The notes beneath the pieces were generated by a model, which searched no databases, was not told the DNA's origin, and saw only the letters and a list, made by a program, of their open reading frames with translations. The position numbers and the translations under genes are program-made. Shown piece by piece: positions 34,435 to 46,215 of a stretch of DNA of 64,000 nt (within the stretch, counting starts at the first letter, position 1; each line of letters opens with the position of its first letter). Origin of the DNA: Nageia nagi (lineage: Eukaryota > Pinophyta); the NCBI GenBank assembly GCA_050084985.1, contig JBITNC010000001.1, positions 105,028,001 to 105,092,000 on the forward strand. Direction: 5' to 3'.

Positions 34435-35550
34435 AATAGTGTAGTAATAGAACATTGAAATTACATTGATTTCAAGATCTAAAATATAATTATACACATT
34501 AACGAGAAAGGAATTGAGTGAAAGATAAATACCTATGTGTCCTTACCTATTTCAAGGTCAAGGATATGATAGATGAAATTTTCTAAGAGAAGTGACCTTA
34601 CTATGCAAACTCCAAGGTAAACTACATAAGAAACAACAACATGAGCACTAGTCTCAAAGAGCTCAATGTGAGCATGAACTTCAACACAAGCATTAACGAT
34701 CCTAAAGAATGAGGTTTGCCAACAAGGATCAATGGTAGAAAATATGATGTAAGTTAAACTAAGCATATTATCATGAAAATATATGAAAAATATTCTTTCA
34801 AGTGATAACAATATTCTAGTATCAATAGGCAGTGTTTAGAAACACCCAAGTGTAGGGTACTAACTATCAAAGTGTAATATTGACATACTTTCCTCAGGTT
34901 TGAGGTACTTACATTTATATCAAAAATGATTCAATATTTGATCCCTTGAATATTGGTTGAATTTTTTTAATGTACCTAACATAAAAATAAGAGCATAACC
35001 TAAGAAATATATGATAATAAGAATAAAATATGATTAAATGTGACTAAATATGATTAAAAATGTAAGTTGTACCTAAGTGGGACCATGATAAGGGGACCAC
35101 TTTTAGGTGTCAAAAAATGCCCCCTTTATAAGTATAATGAAAATGAATCTTTAAATGATATTATTCTTGCAAAGGAAGTAAAGATAAAGAGAAGAAAAAT
35201 TTAACACTTCTTCGGTTTAGCTGTCTGGATCATCAAGGATTTGATGATGTTTATTACCCCCCCTTTGCCTTGGTTGTGAGATGTAATGGATTGCATGTAG
35301 TAGAATCAACCAAGAGCAAAGAATAAAACCTAAAAGTGAGAGGCATATAATTTTAAGCATGTATATAATTGTTAACTCATAAAATATATAATAGTGATAA
35401 TAAGAGAAAACATCATAGCATTTCATCAAATGATATAGCAATAATAGTGCAAGATGAAAATAATATAATATGTATACATCATCTTAACAATACTAAATAT
35501 AGAAATACTTAATATTTCATTCTTAGATGTATACAAAATAAATATGTGTT
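34435..35550. other. Non-coding, with a second LTR-end-like string
   Basis: 35,092-35,125 reads gggaccacttttaggtgtca followed by aaaaaatgcccccttt. It resembles the end of the LTR-like segment at 56,975-57,010 (ttttaggtgtctaca then ttttgccccttttt). A second, degenerate LTR end of the same family is possible. Short minus-strand frames, for example 35,217-35,441, are unsupported. Confidence 0.35.
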
Positions 35551-35854
35551 CACATCCTCATGGGGTGCATACCCCATTCTTAGATGGAACACATGCAATT
35601 ATAACCATATATGTTAACATCATTATGAGGTACATGCCCCATTTCTAGATGCAACATATGAATAAGAAAGAGAAATATGGTAATAATTTGTTAAGATTCA
35701 ATTGATAAAGTTGAATCAAATATATGGTTGGTTTGAATATTTATCAACCATGTTATGTGATACATCATTCATCATCATGAGGTACATGCCCCATTCTTAG
35801 ATATTGGCATGAGATATAGTCATCATCATGGGGTACATGCCCCATTCTTAGATG
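35551..35854. repeat. Four dispersed copies of a 34-36 bp palindromic motif
   Basis: Copies at 35,551-35,586, 35,616-35,651, 35,770-35,802 and 35,821-35,854 have the form catcatcatggggtacatgccccattcttagatg. Each contains the near-palindrome ggggtacatgcccc. Spacing is irregular (65, 154 and 51 bp). No coding role seen. Confidence 0.85.
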
Positions 35855-37103
35855 TAATTAAGAGTGATGGTTAGTTGTGACCCAACCAACAAAGGTGACT
35901 TAGCAATGATTGGTTTGAATATTTCCCAATCATCCAAATGATTTCATGTAAAGTAGAGATTTAAGGTTAGTAATATTCCATGTGACTTATCCACTATGAT
36001 AATTTGCAATGATTTGGTCTAATTAATACCTTTGTAACTCAGCATCCACACTAGCTTTAGAAAGCGCACTAGTGATTTTGCAACATATGCTTGTGTTGTA
36101 TAAGATGCAATATGTAGCATGATATATGATCCTATAAAAGATATTTTCATACATGGTATCTTCTAATAGAGTGATTGATTTTGTGATGAATGGGTTGGAC
36201 CCAAGAACGAACATGCGAAGAATGCATTTTTCTTTGATTGGATGTATGTTCATTCATGCAAAAACTTGATTCTCTAAAATATATTATACTTATATTTATT
36301 TTTATACCACTTATAGCTAGAGAATTTATGAATGTTTTAAATTGAGGTTGTGAATTCCAAGGAATGATAGCATAGGTGTTAGAAGCTAGTGCAGGTGCTA
36401 AGGTGAGTGCAAATGAGAGCATCCATTGTGAATTTGGGTGCAAAATTGTTCCACTTGAGTAAAATATGGTAAGGGGTAGGAAAATCATATTTTGGGACAT
36501 AAAGTATCAAATATGATCATCAATTAATGTTTGCCTCATTAAATGTATCCTAATTTGGTATTAAGTAGGCTAGATAGTGACCTATTTATCACTTTCACTA
36601 TTTGGAAATTTATCTTTGTTCCAAGAGGAGTTAAGTGAGCTTTCTTATGTGAATTAAAGCCTTTTGGGTGGTTGTTATTACAAGGTGAGTAATTGAGTTT
36701 GATAATTATATCAATTTGGTCTATTTTCATTTGTTTTACTAAAGTTTTAACCCAATTTTGCATTTGAGGATGAAGATTATGGAGTAAGAGAACCATAGGG
36801 ATTACCTCTTATGATAAAATAAGGTTTCTACACATGTGGTAGGGAAATAATAATGGTAAAGAGATTTTACCCCCAATTTTTATGAAAATTAGGCTCAAAA
36901 AGCCTAGAATAGGCACTAATAATAGTGCAAGCATTGGTGCAATAGAGGGGATTTAGGATGGAAAAATGTATTATTAGTAGTGGTATTGATTAGCATGTAC
37001 TAGAAATATATGAATAAAATTTATATAAAAAATATATTATTTAAATTACATTGAAACTAATGTATACCTTTTCATTGTGTATTTGTAGTGTTGCTAACTC
37101 CTC
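35855..37103. other. Leader region before PMD gene 1, no recognised gene
   Basis: Frames on the minus strand at 36,023-36,253, 36,147-36,500 and 36,539-36,796 overlap one another and show no motif. A candidate splice acceptor, tgtatttgtag, ends at 37,088 just before the PMD gene start codon, so an upstream non-coding exon may lie here. Confidence 0.35.
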
Positions 37104-39047
37104 ATGGAGCCTAAGCCTATGTCTCAAAGATGGAAGAAGTTCTTAGTTATGAAGAATAAGTTTTTAGAGGAAGAGATGGGTGTACTTTATCATGTTGGTA
37201 TGGGATGGCTCCTCCATTCCCCATACATTTGAGTGGACAAGGAGCTACTCATGACCTTGATGGAAAAATGGTTTAAAAGGACTAACACATTTCATCTTTC
37301 TATTAGGGAGGTTACCATAGTTCCTAAGGATATTCATAAGATTTTATGAGTGCTTGTGAAGGGGAGGCCTATATTATTTAATGAAGGTATGATGGATGAC
37401 CAATGGAAATAGTCAAAAAATTAGGTTATAGGGTTTTGAGAGTATCATGAGGGGAAGAAGGGTGCCTTCCTTCATTGCATTTTCAAGAGCAAGATGAAGA
37501 GATTCAGATGAGTACAACTAGTTATGGAGGTATGCATTGACAATATTATGTATTCAAACAAGAATCATAAAGTGTTCCCAATTGGACTAATAGGGGTGAT
37601 ATATGAGATGATATAAGGTCATCATTATGCATGGGAATCTTATAATCTACCATGACTTGCATAACTTTATGATGGTGCAGAAGAGTGGTAAGAGGCTGGC
37701 ATACTTGTTCATGCTAAAATGCTAGGCCTATGAGCATGTTATTATGGTGAGACCTAGAGATATTCCTATACATGGAATACATCTCTATCTCGATCATCTG
37801 ACATAGTACCAGTGGGAAAGGCATGTGAAGATCATAGAGGTCTAGAAGATCATGGAGGCATACATGAAAGTGATGGATGGATTGATGGGTGGTAAGTAGC
37901 TTATTTGAAATGGTTTGATTTTATTATTTTATTAGTTTATGGTTTTAAGGAGGATAATAACTCATGAATTTGTTTATAGGATATGTGATTTGCATACCTT
38001 ATGTAACCATACCTTATTAGAAAAATGAGCTAGGGGGTGAGCTAGATTAGAAATGCACACCAGGCTATCTTTTGATATGAAAGATATTCATGGAATCATA
38101 TATACCTAAGAGGATCATGAGATAATTTGGTCAAAGTTAGCATATTCCACCAAAATGTAAGTTCATTGTTAGGAATGACAGGTATAGGGTACATGATCCT
38201 AACCTTTATGATACTCCTCCCAAGTGGGTGAAGGAATGGATGCCTCCCTAGGATCATAGATCAAGGAGTGAGTGAGTGAGATGAGGACCATAATGGATCT
38301 CAATTTGATCAAATATATTTGAAATGGTGGGCCAAAGTGAGACTTGATTCACTCAAGTTGTATGGGCTAGAGCAGTTGTTAGAGGTTTTCAAGGGAGAAG
38401 TGGAGGAAGAGGAAGAAGAGAAGGAAGAAGATGATGGGGGAGATGAAGAGGAAGAGAATGTATGGGTGGAGGATCCACCACAATATAGTGAGTAGGGAGG
38501 ATGGGATGTTCCTATTAGGATCCCATTGTAGAGAATCAATAATAGCTTGAGAATGAGCTCATTAAGTTTATTACTTTGTGTACCTACAAGTTAGTTTTTA
38601 TACAAGAATAATTTGACTAATATACATGCCATATTATGGTTTTGTAGATCAGACTAACTAGACCTGAATTAAAAGAAAATGAAAATACCAGAAGTTAAGG
38701 AGATATTAGCCAACCTAAGGGAGGAGAGTGCTACAAAGGATCAAGAGATCAAGATGCTAAAGGTCTAAATAGAGGATCTAGAGAAAAGTGTAGAGATATT
38801 ACAAAAGATGCATCATGATTCTTAGGATCACAACTTACTAAGGATGATGGACCTCATATTGGAAAAAAATAAGAAGATAAAGAATCTTTTGGGTGAGAAA
38901 GGATATATACAAGCATAACTTGTAGCTTTGGAGTAACAATCTAGGCTAAAGAGGCCAAGTTTGAGTAGGACAACCTCTAAGTCCAAGAGTTTTAGGAGTG
39001 TTAGGAGTCACTATGGTACCACTACTGATGTTAGCATAGAGAGCTAA
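37104..39047 (+). pseudogene. PMD gene 1: plant-mobile-domain protein with acidic, coiled-coil and basic tail
   Basis: ATG at 37,104 (MEPKPMSQRWKKFLVMKNKF). The PMD (MAIN/MAIL type) follows: LLMTLMEKWFKRTNTFHLSI, then REVTIVPKDIHKIL, then AYEHVIMVRPRDIPIHG after a stop at the usual Trp. A consensus intron runs from GTAAGT at 37,892 to AG at 37,979. The next exon has YIPKRIMR, a stop, FGQ, matching the PMD end R-V-x-R-Q-F-G. Then come a Glu-rich run (38,390-38,465), a second acceptor (ttttgtag near 38,648), a coiled coil (MKIPEVKEILANLREESATK) and a Ser/Arg-rich tail (KRPSLSRTTSKSKSFRSVR), with TAA at 39,045-39,047. A frameshift lies near 37,670 and stops often replace Gln. PMDs occur in host MAIN/MAIL genes and in transposons. 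LTR-like DNA upstream suggests carriage by a retroelement. Confidence 0.7.
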
Positions 39048-39930
39048 CTTGTGATATGGTTTACTAGATATATGGTTGTGTCTTTTGGCAAAGATAATGT
39101 ATTACCCATTTTTGATAATTGAGATATATATATGACCTATTTATAAAATGTGTTCATGAAAGGAATATGGTTTGAATAATTTAATGTTTATAGTTTCTTT
39201 AAAGTTTTCAAAGTATAATACATATGTATGGTTAATGGTAAATGAATGTAAGTGATTTAAATAATGACTAGGATGGCATAAATAATGCATTGGGGGTATT
39301 GAATATATGTAAAAATGATGAATTGAACCTAGTGTAGGCATTAATATTTTTAAAGAATTAAGATGTCTGGTTGTGATATATTAAGTCAAAGTAATGTGAA
39401 GGCATGGAAGCTTATTGGTTAAGCATGAGAAAATGACAAGTTATCATGATTATAAATAAGAAATGTAAAGGAAGATAGGTTCCTAAGGTCCAAAAGTCAA
39501 GGTGAAGACTATGTTTCAAATTAAACTATGCTTAGGGAACCAAGCATGATGGTGGGAAATAGGAAAGCTTTGACTATGTAGGAAATACAAAAGAATCCCA
39601 TCATAAGTGCTAGTGTAACAAACAATAAATAGAGCTAGGAATAAAATATCCAACACTAGATTGATTCTCTAAGAAAGTTTGAACATGAATAAATGATGAT
39701 AGTTTAAGGAACTCATAAATGGTCCTAAGAAAAAAAGTTATCAACCTAAACTAGGCAAAGTTTTTCATAGTAAATGATGGCAAATCCAAACACAGTATAG
39801 GATATGATCTTTAACAAATATAGAAATCAAGAACGTACTATTGGCTTCCTAAGATTTGGCAAGAAGACTAGTATGCACACTAAGGTCAACATTCGCACAG
39901 AGCTACATAATGACATAGGGGTATGAATTC
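39048..39930. other. No feature recognised
   Basis: AT-rich DNA after PMD gene 1. I see no coding stretch, repeat or terminal structure. It may hold the 3' untranslated part of the PMD gene. Confidence 0.4.
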
Positions 39931-39931
39931 T

Positions 39932-40310
39932 ACACTACTAAATATACAAGGATTTGCATTAGATCCCTTTGTATTTTTTTGACTTTTTTTCTCATTTTCT
40001 AATGCAAATTTTAATGCAAATAGCAAAACAAAAGTTGCACCAATTTTTGCATTCTTTTTACATCAATTTTGGCATATTTTTTACATCTTCTATGCCACTT
40101 TTTGTATCATCTATCTACATCAAATCTCATCCTTTTTACATCCTTTACTATGTCTTATGTACCACATTTTATGTCTTCTAGTTACATCAGATTGCATCCT
40201 TTTTTACATCAGAAACTATGTATGAAAGGGTCTTTTTTTGCATCAATTTTAAGCATTTTATCCCCCTCCATGCTTGTGTTACATCATTTTTTGAGTCCAA
40301 AATTGAATCA
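39932..40310. repeat. CACTA-like terminus with subterminal repeats
   Basis: The segment starts cactactaaatatac, the form of an En/Spm (CACTA) end. Over the next 370 bases there are many copies of two short words in mixed orientation: ttttacatc (at least six) and tgcaaa/ttgcat. Such dense subterminal words bind the element's accessory protein in known CACTA elements. tttgcattagat at 39,955-39,966 recurs inverted at about 45,183. A matching CACTA end and 3-bp target repeat were not found, so this is tentative. Plus-strand frames here are the repeat translated. Confidence 0.45.
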
Positions 40311-40349
40311 TTTTTATTGAAAAAATAATTTTCTTATTTTTATTTTTAA

Positions 40350-40560
40350 TATAATAGTTTCCATTTTCATTAATATGCCAATCGATGTATGTTGAAATAA
40401 TAGGCCAATCATACACCAAAATAATATGTGAATCGTACACAAATTATATGCCAAAATAATGTATGAATCATATGCCAAAATAATACACCAAAATAATATG
40501 CCAATAATACATAAAATATGATGAAAATAGGCCAAAAATGCTAAATTATGCTAAAATATA
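40350..40560. repeat. Degenerate short repeat, consensus ccaaaataatatg
   Basis: Forms of (g)ccaaaataatatgtgaatcata recur about ten times with irregular 15-35 base steps. It lies inside the proposed CACTA-like end. No gene. Beyond it, 40,560-40,740 is AT-rich with similar words. Confidence 0.65.
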
Positions 40561-40769
40561 TACACTAAAATATGGGTTAGTAAAATAATGATAATATCCA
40601 CATCAAAATATATCTAAATAATATACATATAGACACCTAAATATGCCAAAATGATATACATAAATACATCAAAATGATATATATATCTTTCTAAATACAT
40701 CCACATCATATACTATATCAAAAATGTTATTATTTGCATCATAGGTACATGATAGTACTACTATCCCTA

Positions 40770-42300
40770 GTCGATATCAACCTCCTTGCTAGATGCTAAC
40801 TCACTACCTGAAGACTCACTAATTGACTAACTACCTAAGCTAGCATCTAATGCACCACCATGACTCTTCTCACCACTTGACTCACTACCTAAATCACTAC
40901 TTGATCTGCTACCTAAGCCATTATGATGAGTACTAGGCATTGCCCTACAAGAACATGCTAGCTCATCATCATCAAAAACTCTTGAAATATCACATCTCAA
41001 TTAAATGATGAATCATCCTCCTCTAATTTAGTACCCTCCTATGATGCACCCTATCCATTAGATGTACCTCCTTGTGATGCATTCCCCTACAGTGCTACCC
41101 CTATGATGTAGTACCCTCCTGTAAATAATAAGAGAATATATATTAATTTATGTACAATCATAATTACAAAAAATATGCATCACCTACAAGAAATTCATAT
41201 GCATTTAATAATTAAAATAACTAAAATTACTTACACCAGCATTTAGCTTATCCCTTAAGGCCCATTAACCATATGTGACACCATATTAATGTTCATTATC
41301 ATCAAGAGCCAATTGAAATCTCTTAACAATAAAAATAATAATAATTAGTACTATATTAAAAATCATTTATGTATTCATTTTCAAAAATTAAATATCAATG
41401 AAAATCACATCCAGTAAATATAATTACAAATTAGATATCCACATACTTCACCCCTCCACTTCTTGCCTGATGCATAGTATTGCATTCTAATTTGCCAAGT
41501 TGATACTTTGATTTTATTTTCTTGCGGCATCTCCAAGCCTTACTCTTCCTTTGATTCACCTTGGCTAGTAGCATCTTACAAATATTTTTATGAAATATTA
41601 ATTACTATTATGTTAAAAAATTCAATTAATTAGGTTTAAATATTAAATATCAATTATAATATTCCATACCTTCTTATGGATATCAACTAGTTTTTGTCTT
41701 AAATTTCTTCGGTCAAGGGGAAATTTCATCACTTTTTTTCTAACATGATCTCTAACCCTTTTTAGATTCAATCCTACCTATTGTAGCACTTTCTTCTTGT
41801 CCCACCCTTCACTAAATTCATGTTTTAAGTTTGTTATTATTCTTTGTTTTTTTGTTGCAAAAACATAAATTATAACAAATTAGTTTGAGTCTTTAAATAT
41901 TAAATGAATGAAAGCAAAACATACATACCAAAAAATGATGCAAATAATGAAAATAAATACATACCAAAATCATCTTATTTCTTCCATGGCTTCTTAAGGG
42001 TTTTTGCAAATTCGACTACTATAGCATTCTTGAGAGATATGTAAATAAGTGAACCTGAAAAATAATTGAAATCATATTAATAAATCAATATAATTATAAT
42101 CAATATGTAAATTTATATTTTTCAAACATAAACTATTACCATTTTCATCTTTAAGGACCTCTCCATTTGGTCTCACATAAATAACAAGATTTTTGGAGCC
42201 TTGAGTCATCACAAACATAGATTGTTGATTCATCGACTTTGCATATACTCTTTGAACATAATCCTAAGTGCCCACTTCAACATAAATATTTTAAAGTAGA
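40770..42300 (-). pseudogene. Unidentified multi-exon gene
   Basis: Minus-strand exons with consensus splice sites can be read. An exon ends GSKNLVIYVRPNGEVLKDEN at a GTAATAG donor (near 42,138). The next starts after ttatttttcag (near 42,055), reads SLIYISLKNAIVVEFAKTLK and ends at GGTATGTA (near 41,965). Then LKHEFSEGWDKKKVLQ, a stop, and LKRVRDHVRKKVMKFPLDRR end at AAGGTATGG (near 41,666). Next is AKVNQRKSKAWRCRKKIKSK, then ALDDNEH, a stop, YGVTYG. The last exon is a Ser/Gly-rich acidic tail (SSDLGSESSGEKSHGG) ending SSKEVDID and a stop near 40,770. It could be the accessory gene of the surrounding CACTA-like element, but I recognise no family. Confidence 0.45.
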
Positions 42301-42444
42301 ACATCATAAAATATGGACCTTATTTCTAGGATCCAATAAAAAAGGATTATTGCCACAAATTCCCCTTTTCTAGTTACAAATATTTTATTTCAAAAAAGAA
42401 TACTTTAGCTAACTTAATTGAAAAATTTAACTTCATCTCATACA

Positions 42445-42581
42445 ATAAAAAAATGTACCATTTTGTCAATTTCAATCCAACTACATCTAGGTGTCTTCTT
42501 GGTTCCACTATCCTTCATCAATGTTCTTACTCTTTGAACATCATCCCAAGTACCCACTTCAACATAAATATTTGAAATAAT
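42445..42581 (-). pseudogene. Captured fragment of a PPR protein (E motif)
   Basis: The minus frame reads NIYVEVGTWDDVQRVRTLMK, then DSGTKKTPRCSWIEIDKMVH, then FF. This is the C-terminal E-type motif of PLS-class pentatricopeptide-repeat proteins (usual form R-K-L-M-K-D-x-G-V-K-K-x-P-G-C-S-W-I-E). These plant proteins edit or process organelle RNA. No PPR repeats precede it, so it is a fragment. Its first 45 bases are repeated at 42,247-42,294, where another exon follows (see findings). It is open but lone, so I call it a pseudogene fragment. Confidence 0.75.
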
Positions 42582-42599
42582 AATATAATATGGGGAATT

Positions 42600-44280
42600 C
42601 TATTATTATGGTAAAATCCACATAACATAATAACAACAATGACATTATCAAGTTATTCTAACAATGATATTCACTTATTATATTTTTTTGCTACGAGTGT
42701 TTTGTTCCAACTAATTATATGTGTGTAAATTTTAGAATATGGATGAAAACAAATATTTGTTGTGGGCTTCCCATTGAAAAGTATCTCATTCATCTTGTCT
42801 TTTCTAACCTTGTCTAGACTTTATATCACTCTTTAGAAGAAATTTAGAATCTTTTCTAGAGTTGCAACAATTGCTTCCCCAATTATTTAGTTAGTATCAT
42901 ATTATTTTTAGGGACCCCCCTTCCCTCCCCCTCTTTATTTTGGATTTTGAAACCTATTCAAAGTTAGCAACATTTTTTAATTATGGAAGGTTAAAAATCA
43001 TTATCTCTTTTCTAAGGGTTCAATTTTGTCTTATTTTAGCATATTTGATAAGATGAATATTATTTCTCATGATTTATTATAGATTTTTATACATGCTAAT
43101 AAATTTTCCATGGATATTACTCATCTTCAACTAATCATTAACCATTAGGAAAATACTCCTTACTCTATCATCAAAATCCCTCTCAAATACTCCTTATTTA
43201 AATATTATTCTTGATCAAGTAAACATTATCATTCTAATTTGACTAAGCACCTCTTATCATCACTTTGATGAAAGTTCTTGATGACCTTTGGTATACTCTT
43301 AACAAAATACCTTTGTACTCCTTGTTTATTTCTATCACTAAAAATATTGAAATGAAACAAAATGAGGTTGATTAATTCAACAAGACCATATGACCCCTAT
43401 TCCTAGGTAAGGATATGAGCTCATTCCATCAATGATAAATATGGGTGATAAGGATTAACTCAAGATGACCCTTCCTCTATCTTGGTAGTTATTGATGTTA
43501 GTGAGATCCTTGTGATCTTAACTTGCTTATTATTGAGACCCTCATGATCTCCATTTTTGTTGAACAGGTGATGGAAGTAGTAAACTCAATAGCATAGATG
43601 GCCATTTTATTATTATACACTCTAATTACCTTCATATACAAATAATATTAGACAAATAATAGTAGTAACAAAAATAACAATGAGGTATGATTGGAATACA
43701 AATGAGGGCACAATAATAAGATTTTAAGGTCCATTAGGGTAGTACTTCTATCAAAGGATGAATGAAATGGAAAAATTCTTGGCCAAGTTTAGAGGATGGA
43801 TGATAGCAAATATTGATACAATAACATATGATATCAATCAAGGCATAGGAAAATGTGATATACATGCATCACATAAGAGTTGTAAGGTACATTCCAATTC
43901 ATTTACCATTGATCCAATGTACTAAGCACACAAGTAGCTTGAATATTAGACTATGCAACTAGAGAGAGTGATTAGGGGCTATATATGTGTGTAAAGTTTT
44001 TATATAAATTTTTAAAATTTAATTTAATTTTAATTTAATTAGAGATAAAAGTAGGGTCCTTTTGGTTTTTCTTATTCAATATTATAGTGAAGAATATAAA
44101 GTGTAGTTAAAATTAGCTATGGATCAATCCTCTTGGGGAGATCACATGCTAGAAATTCCACTAAAGTTGAAAATGTATCACGTAACACCTAATGTCATGT
44201 AATCTTTTGTGAAAGTAATAAAGGATTGTTTGGTAGTAGAAGTAGGTAAATAAAGGCATAAGATAGAAACATCATACAAA
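42600..44280. other. No recognised gene
   Basis: AT-rich. 42,740-43,560 has weakly coding-looking but stop-broken stretches on the plus strand that I could not match to any family. 43,560-44,280 shows nothing. Confidence 0.35.
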
Positions 44281-44289
44281 AAACTAATA

Positions 44290-44415
44290 TATAAAAAATT
44301 ACATCATTTACTAAATTATAATTATATCATTTACTAAATTTACTAAAAAATTATATTAAATTTATGAAAATTACATTTACTAAATTAATGTCAAATTTAC
44401 TAAATTATGTTTTAT
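44290..44415. repeat. AT-rich repeat, word atttactaaatta
   Basis: atttactaaatta and close variants recur about eight times in 125 bp with irregular steps. Simple, probably slippage-derived. 44,420-45,160 beyond it has no gene that I recognise. Confidence 0.7.
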
Positions 44416-45164
44416 ATAAAGCAAGTTTTGTGAAAATTATGAGTTTAAGAAGCACGTTTTTGGAGCATAAGAAGAGTTTCAGAAATTGGTAGCAAAAACC
44501 AAGTTTTTGGAGAATAAGGAACAGTTCCAAAGTTGAGAATTTTATAGGTATGTCCCTATTTTTGTCAACATTTCATATTATGGTACAAGGTAAAGAATTT
44601 GTTTAAATTTCTTAGTGCATATTTTATTTATGGTGCATTATTGAAGAGGAATGGATTTAATTTCATTTTTTTTGGTGCATTACTAAGAAGGAATGGTTTT
44701 AGTTTCTAATTTCATAGTATATTATGGATAAATTCAATTAAAAATTCATGGAGAATTTGAAAACCCCTAGAATATGGAATTGATTTCTTATTTTATGATG
44801 CATTGTTGATAATTTACAATAAAAAATCATGAAAAATTCAAACCCCTAACATTTGTAATGTAAATTTGTGGGGAATTGAAACATGCAAGTAAAAATTTAC
44901 ATACCTTATGCAAATTAGGAATAATGAAGAGGAATTTGCAAGAAACTCTTTCTCCTCCCACAAAATGCAAAAGCTTGTGAGTAAACATGCTAAAAAAAAA
45001 GGGTTAAAATCAAGTGAAATAAGGTAAGAATCAAGTTAGATTATAGTGAAATGGGCTACAAGGCCACTTACTTGGTGTTCTCCCACTAAAAACTCAAATT
45101 TGTACCCCTTGTGACCAAGAAATGATTATGTGGAAAGTGATAAGTGGTCCCCTTTTTTATATTC

Positions 45165-45260
45165 TAAATTGCTAGTGTAATCTAATGCAAAAGTGATGCA
45201 AAATTGCATATCTTATTGCATCTTTATTTGCATCCAAAAATGCCTATTTCAAAAAAAATT
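45165..45260. repeat. Subterminal-type repeats, likely right side of the CACTA-like element
   Basis: Contains ctaatgcaaaagtgatgcaa and tgcatatcttattgcatc, the inverted form of words at 39,950-40,060. It begins near tctaaattgctagtg, which ends in TAGTG as a CACTA end would, but the repeats continue beyond it. The exact boundary is unresolved. Confidence 0.4.
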
Positions 45261-45291
45261 TAAAAATTGAAGTTAAAATCAATGTTGTTCG

Positions 45292-46215
45292 AGTTAGCAT
45301 TAGGGTTAGGGTTAGGGTTAGTGTTAAGGTTAGTGTTAGGACTAAGGTTAATGTTAGGGTTAGGATTAGTGTTAGTTAGGGTTAAGGTTAGGGTTAGGGT
45401 TAGTATTATGGTTAAGGTTAGTGTTAGTGTTAGTGTTAGTGTTAGGGTTAGGGTTAGGGTTAGGGTTAAGGTTAGTAGTTAGGGTACTTAGTGGTTAAGG
45501 TTAGGGTTAGTGTTAGTAGTGGTTATCATTTGGGTTAAGGTTATTAGAGGTTAGGGTTAGGGTTAGCATTAGGGTTAGGTTTAAGGTTAGTGTTAGGGTT
45601 AGGGTTAGTAGTTAGGGTACTTAGTGGTTAGGGTTAGTATTAGTAGTGGCTAGCATTTGGGTTAAGGTCAATATTAGAGTGGAAAGCATATAAAATAGGG
45701 TTAGTAGTGGTAAGGGTTAGGGTTAGCATTAGGGTTAGAGTTAGGGTTAGTAGTTAAGGTACTTAGTGGTTAAGCTTAGTGTTATTAGTGGTTAGCATTT
45801 GGGTTAGGGTCAATGTTAGTAGTGGAAAGCATTTTGGTTAGGGTTAGTAGTGGTTAGGTTTATGGTTAGGGTTAATGTTAGGGTTAGGGTTATGATTAGT
45901 GTTAGGGTTAGGGTTAATAGTTAGGGTACTTAGTGGTTAGGGTTAGTGTTAGTAGTGGTTAGTATTTGGGTTATGGTTAGTAGTGGTTAGGATTAGGGTT
46001 AGCATTAGGGTTGGGGTTAGTGTTAGAATTAGGGTTAATAGTTAGGGTGCTTAATGGTTAGGGTTAGTGTTAGTAATGGTTAGAGTTTGGGTAGGGTTAG
46101 TGTTAGTAGTGGTTAGAATTTGGGTTAGGGTTAATAGTGGTTAGGGTTAAAGGTTATGCTTAGGGTTAGATGTGGTTAGTGGTTAGTAGTTAGGTTAAGT
46201 ACATATTAGGATTAG
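45292..46215 (+). repeat. Degenerate TTAGGG-type array with higher-order repeats
   Basis: About 920 bp built from ttaggg units with many ttagtg and ttaagg variants. tagttagggtacttagtggtta or close forms recur at 45,476, 45,609, 45,751, 45,918 and 46,039, and are generally followed by agtagtggttagcatttggg-like text, so the array has higher-order units of about 120-170 bp. The six-base unit is the vertebrate/Asparagales telomere type, not TTTAGGG of most plants. It is internal and degenerate, so it is not a working telomere. The open frame at 45,267-45,482 (Val/Arg/Leu repeats) is the array translated. Confidence 0.85.

Noticed and set aside
34219-34811. Two minus-strand 92-codon frames
   Set aside because: No recognisable domain and placed across an LTR-like edge; probably chance.
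36147-36500. 117-codon minus-strand frame
   Set aside because: No motif, overlaps another frame, and lies in the leader of a plus-strand unit; length is within chance for AT-rich DNA with few stops in one frame.
38309-38539. 76-codon Ser-rich minus-strand frame
   Set aside because: It is the antisense of the Glu-rich run of PMD gene 1 (GAA/GAG read backward gives TTC/CTC, shifted to Ser codons).
39969-40320. Two plus-strand frames of 70 and 83 codons, Phe/Leu/Ser-rich
   Set aside because: Translations of the subterminal ttttacatc repeats, no independent support.
45267-45482. 71-codon open frame of Val/Arg/Leu repeats
   Set aside because: It is the TTAGGG-type array read in one frame; six-base repeats give a two-residue peptide repeat by necessity.
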